From positions 2,987,001 to 3,051,000 of the forward strand of contig NC_079888.1 in assembly GCF_029227915.1 (NCBI RefSeq): a DNA stretch of 64,000 nt, given 5' to 3'. The position numbers were made by a program, and so were the translations under genes. Origin of the DNA: Hydractinia symbiolongicarpus (lineage: Eukaryota > Cnidaria > Hydrozoa > Anthoathecata > Hydractiniidae). The notes under the pieces were generated by a model, which was given only the letters and a program-made list of their open reading frames with translations, searched no databases and was not told where the DNA came from. This document shows, one piece after another, positions 45,296 through 56,294 of this stretch; position 1 is the first letter of the stretch; the number at the start of each line of letters is the position of its first letter.

Positions 45296-45352
45296 TTTAA
45301 AAATATTAAAGCTGCAGGTCTATAGTAGACCTGCAGCTTTAATATTTTTAAA
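45296..45352. repeat. Perfect 27-bp inverted repeat with 3-nt loop
   Basis: Arms 45296-45322 and 45326-45352 are exact reverse complements (core TTAAAGCTGCAGGTCTA / TAGACCTGCAGCTTTAA), with loop TAG. It would lie in the 3' UTR of the possible last exon at 45069-45170. Confidence 0.95.
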
Positions 45353-46455
45353 GTAATCGTTAGTCTGATTTTTTTTATATTTTTATGTTGTATGATATAT
45401 ACTTTTACATTTTTTATGCGTGTGTCTGAAAAAAGTGTTATTTTGTCCTAAAATCTTATTTTTTGATTGGATTTTTTAATTCCTTTTTTAAATCAATATT
45501 TATAAAGTTTATTTTAAATACTTCACAGACTGCATTTTAAACATTTTGAAAGTATCAATTGTGCATGCAAAACAGTATAAATATAATCCAATTTATACTG
45601 AGGTAGAATGTAGCAAGAAATTCAGCCGTATATCACTGTATATAATACTGTGTAAAATAATTCTTTCAAAAACTTAACTGGAGATATTTTGTTATTCTTT
45701 CCGGATCCTAATAGTTATAGACTGTTTGCTGCTCTCGAAAAAATCCACTAGAAACAAAATCGAATGTGCATGTAACTTCCAGATTTAAACCTAGCATTGA
45801 AGGTTGCCGAGGTAAAATGTGCACACGTGATCAGATAAAACGCACTGAGTATCCTTTCATTGTGCACTTCGCGTGTTGGTGCAACCTCGACCCCAAGGTT
45901 TATAAAAAGAGAACCAGCCCTGGGGTCAAGGTTGGTGTTGGGGCTAATCATCGCTTTGGAAAATAAGGGGTGCATATGTATCAGCTTTGAAAGAACAACT
46001 GTCGTATCACGATAAACAAGGGCGGCAAGTAGTTGCAACTACATACTAGTAAATAGACTAGCTGTGAAATAAATCACCTTGTACATACCGCAAAATGCAA
46101 TAAAATAGACGAAATTATGGGTAAAATATATTTTTTTCGAAACAGTTTAACAACAAATCAACAGTTGTTTGTTTCCTTGAAAAAAAATAATTTCATTTAA
46201 ATTAAATAATTAAACTTTGCTCCGCTTAGCTAAACTTACCTTAAATATTAAATTCCTTGTTGTGTTTTGAGTCTGAAAGCACTTATTTTACTTTCACGAA
46301 GGTGCTCTAAAATATGGGTTAGAAGTTAGGAATATCCTAAGAACATGTACAACTTCGATTGTTTGTTCTAAATATAAAAAGAATTTTCCAATCTATAGCA
46401 ATTTATTTTATAAAAGCTTTCATTTCATAGTCATGCTAATAACTTATTAGGAATA
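45353..46455. other. Intergenic, no gene recognised
   Basis: AT-rich. The overlapping open stretches near 45748-46038 lie on opposite strands, show no domains, and are bounded by no convincing splice sites. Confidence 0.5.
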
Positions 46456-47048
46456 ACTACTTTAACGTCAATATCCTATATTCAATTATGAAGCCATTAC
46501 AGTGCACCTAAAACTTTGAGGCTAAATAACTTGGAAGCGAGTTGGTGACGTCAATGATTTTTCACCGCGTGGGTAACTAGGGACCACCAAGGACCAATTT
46601 GGGTAAGTTTCCCAAACCTGGGTCCCCAAATCCATTTTAGAATGGACGGGTTGATGACGTCATCATAAAACCTCTAAACTGTAATATCTCTGCAACCGTT
46701 TGTCAAAAGTACATGATCCTATACATTTTCTTGATCAGCGTTTCAAGATACGAGGAAGGCAACAGGTATACAAATTTCCAAAAAAAAAAATTTTTTTTTT
46801 TTTAGGGACTTTGCTGACGTCAGCAAAATTTTTAAACCCTTATATCTCATTAACCATTCATCAAAAGCACGTGATTACATACATTTTCTTGAACAGCGCT
46901 TTAAGCTCTACACAATAGAGGCAGCGTAAAAACCAGGTTCTAATTTATTTATTGTGGATGGGTTGCTGACGTCATCAAAATTCAAATAACGCTTCTTTTT
47001 CATTTTTATCCTGCCTCAGTGGATATTTCCACGGGCTTTATTGACTAG
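46456..47048 (+). mobile_element. Non-autonomous Helitron, 5'-truncated
   Basis: From CTACTTTAACGTCAATATCC to the end it follows the third Helitron of the 12-14 kb array, including the extra AGCGCTTTAAGCTCTACACA module, and it ends with a hairpin (GTGGATATTTCCAC), GGGCTTTATTGA and CTAG before T. The 5' TC end and (TCTG)n region are absent. Confidence 0.7.
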
Positions 47049-49492
47049 TATATTTATAATAAACACATTTTGGCTCAACCCAGTGTACTCAGTAATCACA
47101 AATTGTTTTATGTTAATTATAATACTTCCACGAATAATGTTACTGGCAATACTTAAAGAAATGCTACTTTTTCACAGAACAATTTGTGAGTTTAAGAAAC
47201 AACAATAAACTTCTTTAGCTGCAACAGTAACATTCTTACAGTCCATAATTTCAAAAAATTAAGCCTCAAGAGTACTTATAAGTAAGCATGCTTTCACTTT
47301 GGGTGATTACATTGTTCTTATTACGATTTGTTGAATATATATCATGGAGACAAGTCTTCAGCCTAATACAACCAACCCAACATGGTAAGGATGGCCAAGT
47401 CATAATGTAATTTACAGATGTTTGAGAAAATAAAAGACAACCAATAACAAAGATTAAACTGTATATATGTCAACAGCACTGGATAAAGCTCCAACTAGCT
47501 AGTAGTAACCAATGCAGGTGTAGCTAAATAAAAAATCCAAATCAATCAACCTTAGCTAGCTGAACACTAGAAAGAATTATAAACCAGCAACTTTAATAAG
47601 CCCAATGGGTATAAATTAAATGCCATTTTCTATTTTTTTTTTCACCAAAAGTTCATAATTTGCCAATTTGACAAATTAATTTGAGAAATAATAAAAATAA
47701 AATTATCTTTAAACTAACCTCGTTTTCATGTTAGTATGTCTACTCCGGTTGTACATTTTGCGGGATGGAAATGGATATCGAAATAGGTCTTTTTCTGCAA
47801 GTGAGCAAAAATATATATTATGTATTAAGTTTGTTTAAATAACCTTGAGAATAGATTTCTAAAATGTTAAAGATGTTCTGTACATAAAATGCATTTCATG
47901 ATGTTAAAAGCTGTTATAAGTATTAAATTTTAATTTTAAACTTAAAAAATTATACGTTCTCAGTACATGATCTTTTAGAAGGGAGCACGCTGAGCCTTAC
48001 TGTGGTTACTTGGTTACTCTTCATTCCACTTGGTATTGATGTCTTCTTTACAACCGGCAAGATAACTTTTTTTTTTAAAAAAAATGGTTGTTCGAAGCAA
48101 GAAGAAGACCCTAAATGATTTCCTTTCATATTCCAACACTAATTTCTACCAAAAGAAACGAACAGCAAATGTGTTTATAATTCATGATGTTCACTGAAAA
48201 TAAGAAAAATTGTAAACATTAACAACTATACCACGCTTGAGTGAGATTTGTTTTAACAAGATACCAGGCTTATACCCAGCGCTTTTTAGGTTTTGCGCAT
48301 CTATACGAAGGTTAAGGAAAGTGATAACCCTGGGAGATTTCACAAATTTGATTTTAGTTTGAAAAATGAAGTTCTGAGAATTCGCTATGGAAATCGTTAG
48401 TAAAAAAAAAACTTCGTCGTAATAACAAAATCCGGCGCTGCAATATCGAACCTTTCGGTGAACAAATAAAGGAATGCATTAGCCGTCATATTACAAATTC
48501 TATTTGAATTTTATTTAAATTCCATCTGAGAAATCGTCAAATGTCGTTAAAGAAATCTGCAGTTCGATAACGTAAGAGGGTGGAAATAGAAGAAGAAGAC
48601 ACATGTCTTTTTCAAGAGCATAAATTGACTGTAAACTTTACTTTCGACTGAAAAGGCTTGTTAATAATTCTTCTCCATGACCAATCTTAAAATTAGTTAG
48701 GACAAAGTGTCAGTCCACGCACAGTCAGTAGTGGTCCTGTGGAATTATAGGACCATCATCAACTAGTTTTTTTCAAAGAACTTTCTCCATATAAACATAT
48801 TTAAGAGCGTACATTCAGCCTTGTTTGTTTCAAGGTCACAAAGGAAAAATTCTTTTTGAACAATTACTTTTTGTCTCATTTAGTTACTTCGTGTAAACTT
48901 TCACAATAAGATAACTTCAATACTATTCATATTTAACCGCAGATATGATTGTTCATTCTATTATTTATCAAAGAACACTAGAACATTTGAGGTTGAAAAA
49001 TTTTAGGAAATTGTACATACAGCTTCAGCTAAAGCTTTATTAAATAAGAAGGAAAGCGTATGAAAGGTAGTTTCCATTGCAACAGAATGTTGCACGTAAT
49101 TTTTTACAATTAATTTTAGGCCGTGCTGTACAATTTTGCACAATTATATTTAAGAAGGATATGGTCCACACGTTTGTATCGACAATGCTCTAATGTGCGA
49201 AAACAAAACAAAAAGTATTCAATTCTTTTTAAAATTAATTCAATAGGAACCTGCCACTAGTTTCTTCAAATTAAACTGATTTGATTCAAAAAACCTTCCA
49301 GGGAAGGAAGCCACAATATATTGTACGTTGCAATTACATCTGTACAATCGTGCGCCATTAATTGTGGCCAATGTATTGTAGAGAGATATAAAAGTCGTGT
49401 CATAATTTACGCAATGCGTCAATCAGGCAGCAAATAAATTTATTTCCGTAAGTGAATAAATAAATAAATATTAATAACATGATAAAAAGTTA
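47049..49492. other. Intergenic, no gene recognised
   Basis: AT-rich. 47722-47800 resembles 20376-20450. A stretch near 48131-48180 (ACTAATTTCTACCAAAAGAA ... CAGCAAATGTGTTTAT) resembles 57018-57065, so dispersed repeat fragments are present. AATAAA on the minus strand at 49444-49439 probably serves the next gene. Confidence 0.45.
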
Positions 49493-50233
49493 TCATTGTA
49501 CGCGATTTCCTTTCTTTATTTGGTCAGAACTCATAATACCACCATTTACATACATTGGATATTCCAAGGAATACTTTTCGTGAAGACGCTTGGAGTTTGC
49601 AGTGAGATCAGATTCTTGTATACCAACACCAACAGCAACCCTTCGCTTCAACATAGCATCAAGATTATCTGCAATTTCTCTATTTGTGTCTGCAAAACCT
49701 GGTCGAAGATTCGCTGGTGCGCTATTCATACACTTTGCAACAGCAAGAACGCTGGTGACAGTGGCTCTGTTGCCTTTGCTAAACTCCACTCGATTTATCA
49801 ACAAATCGCAATTTTCTTTATTTTTTTTGTTATCTAGTTCATATGCTGCTTTTTGTTTCTTATCCATTTTTCCATAGTCCACCCACTCTGTATCAATCGT
49901 GTGAATGACTTCATTAAATCGTCTTACGTTTTCTTGCCAAGTTTGCAGATCCTTTTCTCTTTTAGTTCGTTCATCAACGACTTCGTTAAACTCACCGCAG
50001 ACTTTTGTTCGAATAAAGGTCCATGGAAGTACATGAGCTTTATTGTATTCACTCTCTCTTCCATCATCCATTGGTTTATTTACTGCAGTTCAAACATCAG
50101 CCAATGCTTGTATTGTTTTCACCTCAAAAGGAGGTCTTGGATGACATTCAGTAGTGATGTCCCCGTTAAGACCGGCACTGACCAGACTTCCAAGAGATAT
50201 CCCCACCAAAATAGCTAAGGATGAGAAAGCCAT
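49493..50233 (-). pseudogene. Secreted HNH-like protein, copy 1, with premature stop
   Basis: Minus-strand frame of 246 codons with one internal TGA (50092-50090). The paralogue at 61-62 kb has GGA (Gly) there, inside ...ALA-x-VGTAVNKP. The ATG at 50233 starts a signal peptide (MAFSSLAILVGISLGSLVSA) that aligns with copy 2. Conserved parts: NKAHVLPWTFIRTKVCGEF, VHTIDTEWVDYGKMDKKQK-like middle, MNSAPANLRPGF followed by TNREIADNLD. H-I/V-L-P and N-x-x-P-x-NLR-x-G...N are reminiscent of HNH-type nucleases; this is a weak structural guess. A minus-strand acceptor (ATCGTAG) sits just before the ATG and a donor (GTGAGTAATT) near 50512, suggesting a 5' UTR exon. A single nonsense change may be a young null allele, a sequencing error, or a recoded stop. 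Confidence 0.75.
50090..50092 (-). other. In-frame TGA in HNH-like copy 1
   Basis: Codon 48 is TGA instead of the GGA found in the paralogue; everything before and after it stays in frame and is conserved. Confidence 0.85.
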
Positions 50234-50580
50234 GAATTCTCTACGATAGAAACAACTGTTCAAAATTTCTGTTCCCTTTTTCTCTTCACGCTAAAGTGTT
50301 AGAAATGCTTTCATTTGTTTCTTTTAATTACATTTCTGATGCATGCTTGAGCAGGGATGATTTTTCAGAAACCTAGGTACCATTCCTCACTTGCCATTAA
50401 TAGCTAAAAACAAACAATTTAGCTCACTTTGTTTCCACTTCCCTATGTTAAATGTACAACAATTATTGACAACATGAAAAAAAGCTAACCAACCGACTAA
50501 TTACTCACGCACTTGATTGCAGCAAATATAAACTAAATATTTTAATTTGTAGCAACAAGAAGAAGAGTCGAACAGTAGAT

Positions 50581-51298
50581 TCATGAGCGGTTTCAAAGCA
50601 GGAAAGCACGCTGTAACACATTTTCCAACCTTTACACGTGGCTGTAGTATAAAATCTATGAGTTTGCCAAACCTCACATCACAGAATAGAGGTATTACTA
50701 AAAAGACTACCGGTACCCCGTCGAAAAATCCACGTAATCGCTCGTTCTTTGTCGCATTTCCTGTTTCCTAGCACAGCTATAAAATTGCGCAGAAACAGTC
50801 ATCGCAACTGTAGAAAATTGTATTTGTGCACGTCTCGCACGAAGTCTTTTTTCTTCTTTAAATTAAATATTCACCGCAAGATAACTAGCTACAGTGACTG
50901 GATTTTCTTTGAAATTTTACTTCACAATGTCAAGCCTTCACGTTTTGAATGTGTGCAAGATGAAAATTTTATCAATTTTGATTTTGTAGGAATAATTATT
51001 TTGCTTTTTTTCCATCAACACGTGATTTAGTTAATTGGATTAAATCAAGTTTATATAACAGTTGTCTCTTTACTTACAAATTTATAAACAAGGGGAATCA
51101 CATTCTTCCACTAAGAAATATATATAAAATATTCAGAGAATATATACACAAAATGTTATGTAATTTCTTCTGGTAGCTTAGTGTTGTTGACAAAGAGAGT
51201 GGTTCCCATGAAAAAAATGGTGTTTCCCCTTGATTTGAATATCTTCTAAATTAAACAACTCTATTTTAACTTTTTTTGTATTTGTTAAATGCATAATA
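50581..51298. other. Intergenic, no gene recognised
   Basis: No domains in the open stretches (50583-50771, 50749-51030). AT-rich, with a long A/T simple-sequence tract before the SINE tail. Confidence 0.5.
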
Positions 51299-51564
51299 TA
51301 TTATTATTATTATTATTATTATTATTCCGAATATTTATACAGGAGATAGCCACTTCAGTGTTTGAGACACTGTTATTAATGTGGGTCCTGTGTTTGAAAT
51401 GTATAATTTAAGTATACACCGGCCTTACCTACCCAATTTCCCTCACATGGCATAGGTTGACCCGTAACTGTGGTAAAGACACTTGCTAAACATGCCCGCG
51501 CTGTGGACGGAACCACTTACGTTGTGATTACAAAGCGAACTCCATAACCGCAAGGCCACGCGCC
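51299..51564 (-). mobile_element. tRNA-derived SINE with (AAT)n tail
   Basis: On the minus strand it begins GGCGCGTGGCCTTGCGGTTA, where TGGCCTTGCGG fits a pol III A box, and about 40 nt later has GTGGTTCCGTCCAC, a B-box-like T-arm with paired GTGG/CCAC stem. The body continues to CCTGTATAAATATTCGG and an (AAT)n tail (plus strand TTA repeats, 51299-51326). The 3' end resembles that of the LINE near 10 kb (CCTGTGTAAATAT...AATAATAAT), as expected if that LINE family supplies the RT. Confidence 0.65.
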
Positions 51565-53254
51565 ATATTAATTCCAGTAGAAAACGACTTTCTGAGCCTA
51601 TTTTGATGTCAAAACAATTCCCAGACCTTAACTTTTGATTTTTACCATTAAGTTTGCTCAGTATAATGTTTTAGCATATACTTCATTTAAGCATAAAATT
51701 TAACAAGATTTTATCTTTAAAAAATATTTATTAAACTTTTGTTTCCAAGAGTACGCCATATTTATTTACGACTAATAACCAATCAAAGCGCGATGTTGAC
51801 TGTTTGTTATAAGCCAATGAGCGCGTCGTATTTTAAATGGCGAATAATTGTGCGCAAGAACTGACAAACTTACCATAACAAAAGGCAGATCGCATAGGAG
51901 ACGAGCCTATTAAAGTTTCTCCTTCCCTATATCTATCCCCCTAGGATGAATTAATTGTTGTAACGGGCACTTTCATGACAAATTTAAAAGGCCCCAACAA
52001 GGCCAAATTACTTCTAAACACTATAATTGCTCAAATACTAAGACTCTAGCTTTTCACCAAGCTCGTCTTGGTGTCAAAATGAGCATATTTGTTTTTAAGT
52101 TTGCTACATTTGATATTTAACTAGTTTTCTTTATAATGTGTAAGCTTAACACCCCGAAACATAAATCACAAAACCACAAAAATAAACGCAAATGCGGAAA
52201 AAAAACTGTAAGCCATCATGATCTTAGAGGGTTACAAAGGGCGTACAAATTAAAAGTTAAAACATACAAGGATCATTCAGGCGCAAAATGAAAATTATTG
52301 TATACGTTGCAATTAATAAAAGCAGAAAAACGTTATAAAAGATTTCTTTGAGCCGATATTTTTAACGCTAAAGCAATTTCCTTACATTTAAATTTACAAA
52401 ATTTTCACACGCATTTAATTTTCGTGCAGAACTGCTGTGTTTAGTTGCGCGAAAGTCTGACGTGCACGAAACATTTTCTCTACAAAATGCCCTAATATTA
52501 GATTTCGCAAAACTGGGAAAAACGAATAATGAGAATAATGAGAATATTGAAGATGTTATTGAAAACGAAAGTGTCAGCTTACTTAAGTCTATGGTTAAAG
52601 AAGCTTTTATGAACAGCAAACAGGCAAAATGATTTAATTAAGACATTATAAACTCTTATTTTTATAAGATTTGTGATACTTAGTGTACATACAGTTTTTG
52701 TTTATATTAATTGGACCCGTATTTTGTCCTTTCTTTGGCAGAATGGTAAATCTGTAGTAACTCTACGTATACACGAAATACAATATATAATAGGCGGGGC
52801 TCCGTGGGTTTATCTATGAGATACAAACTAGTCTGTATATATTACGGGCTACAAACTAGTCTGTATATATTACCCATAGGAAATATGCGAATGTAAACGT
52901 AAGTTTTCTTTGGTAAATTGGTCCGGTGAAGTTAATTTAATTAATTTGTACACTCTTCAGTATTATAAAAATCGCACATATGTAGTTAGCGGGGTCAAAA
53001 GAGTCTAAATAAACAGCCAGAGTTACCAGCGTGGGAATTAAAGGAAGCATTTAAAACAAGATACGGTCGTTTACATAATTTGCATAATAAATTAGATTAT
53101 TCGAATGCTTTTTAACCAATCAGATTCTGTGTTGGATGATTATCATCGTTTCTCGCACGGACGACTGCTGTTGTTATCGACCTGTGTTACTTCACTTCGA
53201 CTATTTATTCAGCAAATGCGGGTTTGTTATCAATAACAATATTTCAACTAAAGG
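51565..53254. other. Intergenic upstream of phosphoesterase copy B
   Basis: Contains two CCAAT-type words with GCGCG next to them (about 51778-51830: ACCAATCAAAGCGCG and GCCAATGAGCGCG), promoter-like but with no gene attached. It also has a 29-bp tandem duplication around CTACAAACTAGTCTGTATAT (52810-52870) and the open frame at 52372-52632, listed separately. Confidence 0.4.
52372..52632 (+). CDS. Unrecognised open frame without ATG start
   Basis: 86 codons after a stop, ending TGA: hydrophilic, reading FSHAFNFRAELLCLVARKSD, VHETFSLQNALILDFAKLGK, and a tail with NNENNENIEDVIENE and SLLKSMVKEAF. The composition looks protein-like rather than random, but no start, acceptor or family is identified. 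It may be a terminal exon or a transposon remnant. Confidence 0.25.
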   Translation, partial: SNFLTFKFTKFSHAFNFRAELLCLVARKSDVHETFSLQNALILDFAKLGKTNNENNENIEDVIENESVSLLKSMVKEAFMNSKQAK

Positions 53255-56200
53255 ATGGCGTACCAATTTGATCGTGAAATCATGGTAAGGTATTTTTTTA
53301 TGTCTCGCAATAATAGTTAGTGTGCTTTGTTTGAAGCACATTGTTAAAGCGCTATATACACGAATCTTCATAAGAAATAATTTTAAACGATTTATATACA
53401 AAACAAATCATTCCTCCAAATTATTACAATTTTTATGACTAAAGATTAGAATAATTTTTACTTTCTTACACTTGATATACCTCGAATATTAAACCTCCTC
53501 GTCAATGATAGTGGGTTATGTTATACCTAGCGCGAGCCAGTCTGTCATTTAGAAATCTCGGTTAATTTTTAAATTTGGATCAAATTTTTTTTTGTAGAAA
53601 TGTTCCAAAAATCTAGGCCAGACTCAGGAATAGAAAGCGAAATGTATTGTACATGTAATGTAACCACAGACATGTTTTTTTGCATTAGCAACAATAAGGC
53701 ATGAATCAATTTGGCATAACTGAACTAGCTCAGTTTGCCGACTACCAATCACAAAACGTTTGGAACTGTAGTATCTTTAAAATTCTCATTGTGATTTAGG
53801 TACTAACAAAGGAAGAACCAACAAGCCGAGAACGAACGCTGTATCGGGTGACTATCGGAATGCTTGTTTTGATAAGCATATTGCTTCCTACTTTACTCGT
53901 TTTCACAAAACAAGGAACTGAAGCATCACACGAGTCACATGTGCACAGTTTTTTTCAAATTTCTGACACACATCTCGACTTGTTCTACGATCCAACAATA
54001 GCGGCCAAAAATGGAGAAAAAGATGGTTTTTGTCGATCAATTTCGATAAAGGGTAGTTCAGCCAATCCTAAGGCCAAATCTGTGGCGAAGTACGGTCGCG
54101 ATAAATGTGATCTTCCTCGTATAACAATTGAAGAAGCTGTATTAAAAATGAAGAACGTATACAATCAGATGGACGATAAAGCGGAATTTGTGTTAATGAC
54201 AGGTAATTTTAGTTTTCATACAATTTGATTTTCTTATGAACGGATTTTAAATATCTTGTGGCATTAAGTCGTTTCAAATATTTTCCCTCCCTATAAGAAA
54301 AAAACGCAAAATATATGTTTTTTTATATTTAGGTGATCAATCTGCGCATGATTATGCAGACTTCAACACTCCCGATTCACCAACGAGAACTATCATGCAA
54401 TCACTAAGTAACAGCTCAATGATTATTGGAAATGCTTTTCCAGATATCCCAGTGTACTTCGCATTCGGTAAGTTATCACCCACCCACCCACCCACTGGGT
54501 CGCAAGTTCCGGTGGTTTCAGTATAGTTTAGTATTGTTTTTCAGGTAATAACGACGAACCCAAGCACAATCTTCCCGTGACGGAAAATGTGGCAGCCTTT
54601 TATTCAAAAGTGAGAGCTGTATGGGAACCATTTATCACGCGCAGAAGTAATAACGCTGAATTTGTGAAAAAATTTCGTGCTACATTTGATCAAGGAGGAT
54701 ATTATTCTGTCGATATTAACAGTAAGAGTAACGCAAAACACTATATTTTAAGTGAATTTCAGTTGAAATAAATGTCCTTGGACATAAGTATTACAGAAAA
54801 CTGAAAATAACACAAACAAAATTACACAAACGAAAACTAAAATCAATTTTTAACACATTCACAAATTGTCTTAACCGGGAATTTATCTCGCCTTTAAAGA
54901 ACGTACCTTTCGGAAAGAACTTTTGCGCCGGTTTATTTTTGCAAACCGACAGAGCACAATTTTATATGTCCTGTCCGCTCAAAATCTATAACGATAACGC
55001 ATATGTCTTATATTGGCGGGTAAATTTTAAGAAAATTCGAAACTAAATTTCAGATGGTAAAACTGTTCACCGTATAAGTATTAAAGGATCCACGAATAGT
55101 ATTCTTTGACAAATCTATTCTTCTGTATTAAATTTCAGATGGTAAAACTGTTTTAATTATCCTGCACACAATGTATTGGTCTTACAAAGCAATTCGACAA
55201 GATGCTAAAGTAACAAAGATAGGTGATGAGCAAATGAACTGGTTCATTCAGCAACTTAAAACAGCAAAAGAAGATGGAAAGAAAGTTATTGTTGCTGGTC
55301 ACATCCCACCAGGGTTAGTTCATAAACAATTGTTATTTCTTGCATTCAAACAACTGAATTCAATAGATGCAAGGCATATCAATAATTTTGCGGTTTGTTC
55401 TGCGGAAAGGTGTCCTCACCCCAAAAGCAAAACAAAAGAAGTAATGCTTTTTCGCTTATTTAGTGTTGACAAATTCGTTGGAAAACCAGCTTTCATTAGT
55501 AATTACTCAAGTATCTATCTGCAGCAAACTACAAAGGATTACAAAGATATTATCACAGGTGTTTTAGTTTATTTTAAGTGGGAATTGTTTTTATAATCTA
55601 GAATATGAATGCTAGATGAAACCATATCAGCATTAACTACTAACAAATATATTTATTTTAGCTCAACTGTACGGTCACACTCACTCTGATCAATGGTATA
55701 TACAAACTGTTACAGATACATTCCCGAAAACAGAAGGTGCTTCTAGCTTCATGTTGACGATGCCTGGTCTCACACCCGTGTACTCTGAGAATCCTTCTTT
55801 TCGCTTAATTGAGTATGACAGTAAGAAACAACGTCTTGTGGACTTTAAGCAATTTTACATGGACTTATCACTTTCTAACGGTAATTATTCATTATTCTCA
55901 GGATTTAGTGGTCTCGCACTTTGCAAATTTGACTTGCTTTGCTCAACTGTAGCACACGCTTTATTAACATCATTCCGAAATAAGAAAGAGAAAACAACTT
56001 ATTACTGAAAACCTTATTTTAGCTTTACAAAAGCCTATTTGGGATGTGGATTATAGCTTAAGTGAAGAATACAACATGAAAGACGGCCTCACAGCTTCAG
56101 TAGTTGAAAGTGTGTTACGCAAGCTGTTGGATCCTGAAGATCACGGCGTCACCGTGTCAAAATATTTCCGACACTATCGGTCACGTTTCGACGGCGATAT

Positions 56201-56294
56201 GAAGCTACGTTATATGGAGTATTGTGGTGGAATTTACCAAACTGAAGCTTCGTTTAAAGAATGTATGAAGTATTATAATAATGGGAGCCTTTAA
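53255..56294 (+). CDS. Acid-sphingomyelinase-like / endopolyphosphatase-like phosphoesterase, copy B (complete)
   Basis: Eight exons: 53255-53284, 53800-54202, 54333-54467, 54545-54721, 55139-55313, 55500-55558, 55662-55880, 56023-56294; 1,470 nt, 489 aa, all phases consistent. Short cytoplasmic N-terminus (MAYQFDREIM), hydrophobic anchor about 27-45, then a lumenal/extracellular calcineurin-like domain: SDTHLDLFYDP (about 65-75), GDQSAHDY (145), GNNDEPKHN (190), AGHIPPG (about 303) and YGHTHSDQ (331), followed by the C-terminal helical region of the ASM family. Motif order is complete except that the catalytic His of GNH[DE] is Asn. GNND...HN and a type II anchor recall fungal vacuolar endopolyphosphatase, whereas SMPDL3/ASM enzymes keep the His and have cleaved signal peptides (family knowledge). 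Possible activities: polyphosphate, nucleotide or phospholipid phosphodiester hydrolysis. The intron at 55314-55499 is 186 nt and open, so its retention would stay in frame. Confidence 0.9.
55046..55070 (+). repeat. Duplicated acceptor and start of exon 5 in phosphoesterase copy B
   Basis: AAATTTCAGATGGTAAAACT followed by GTT occurs here and again at 55131-55153, where it is the true acceptor and exon start. The upstream copy diverges after GTT and cannot encode the exon. It is absent from copy A. Confidence 0.85.
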
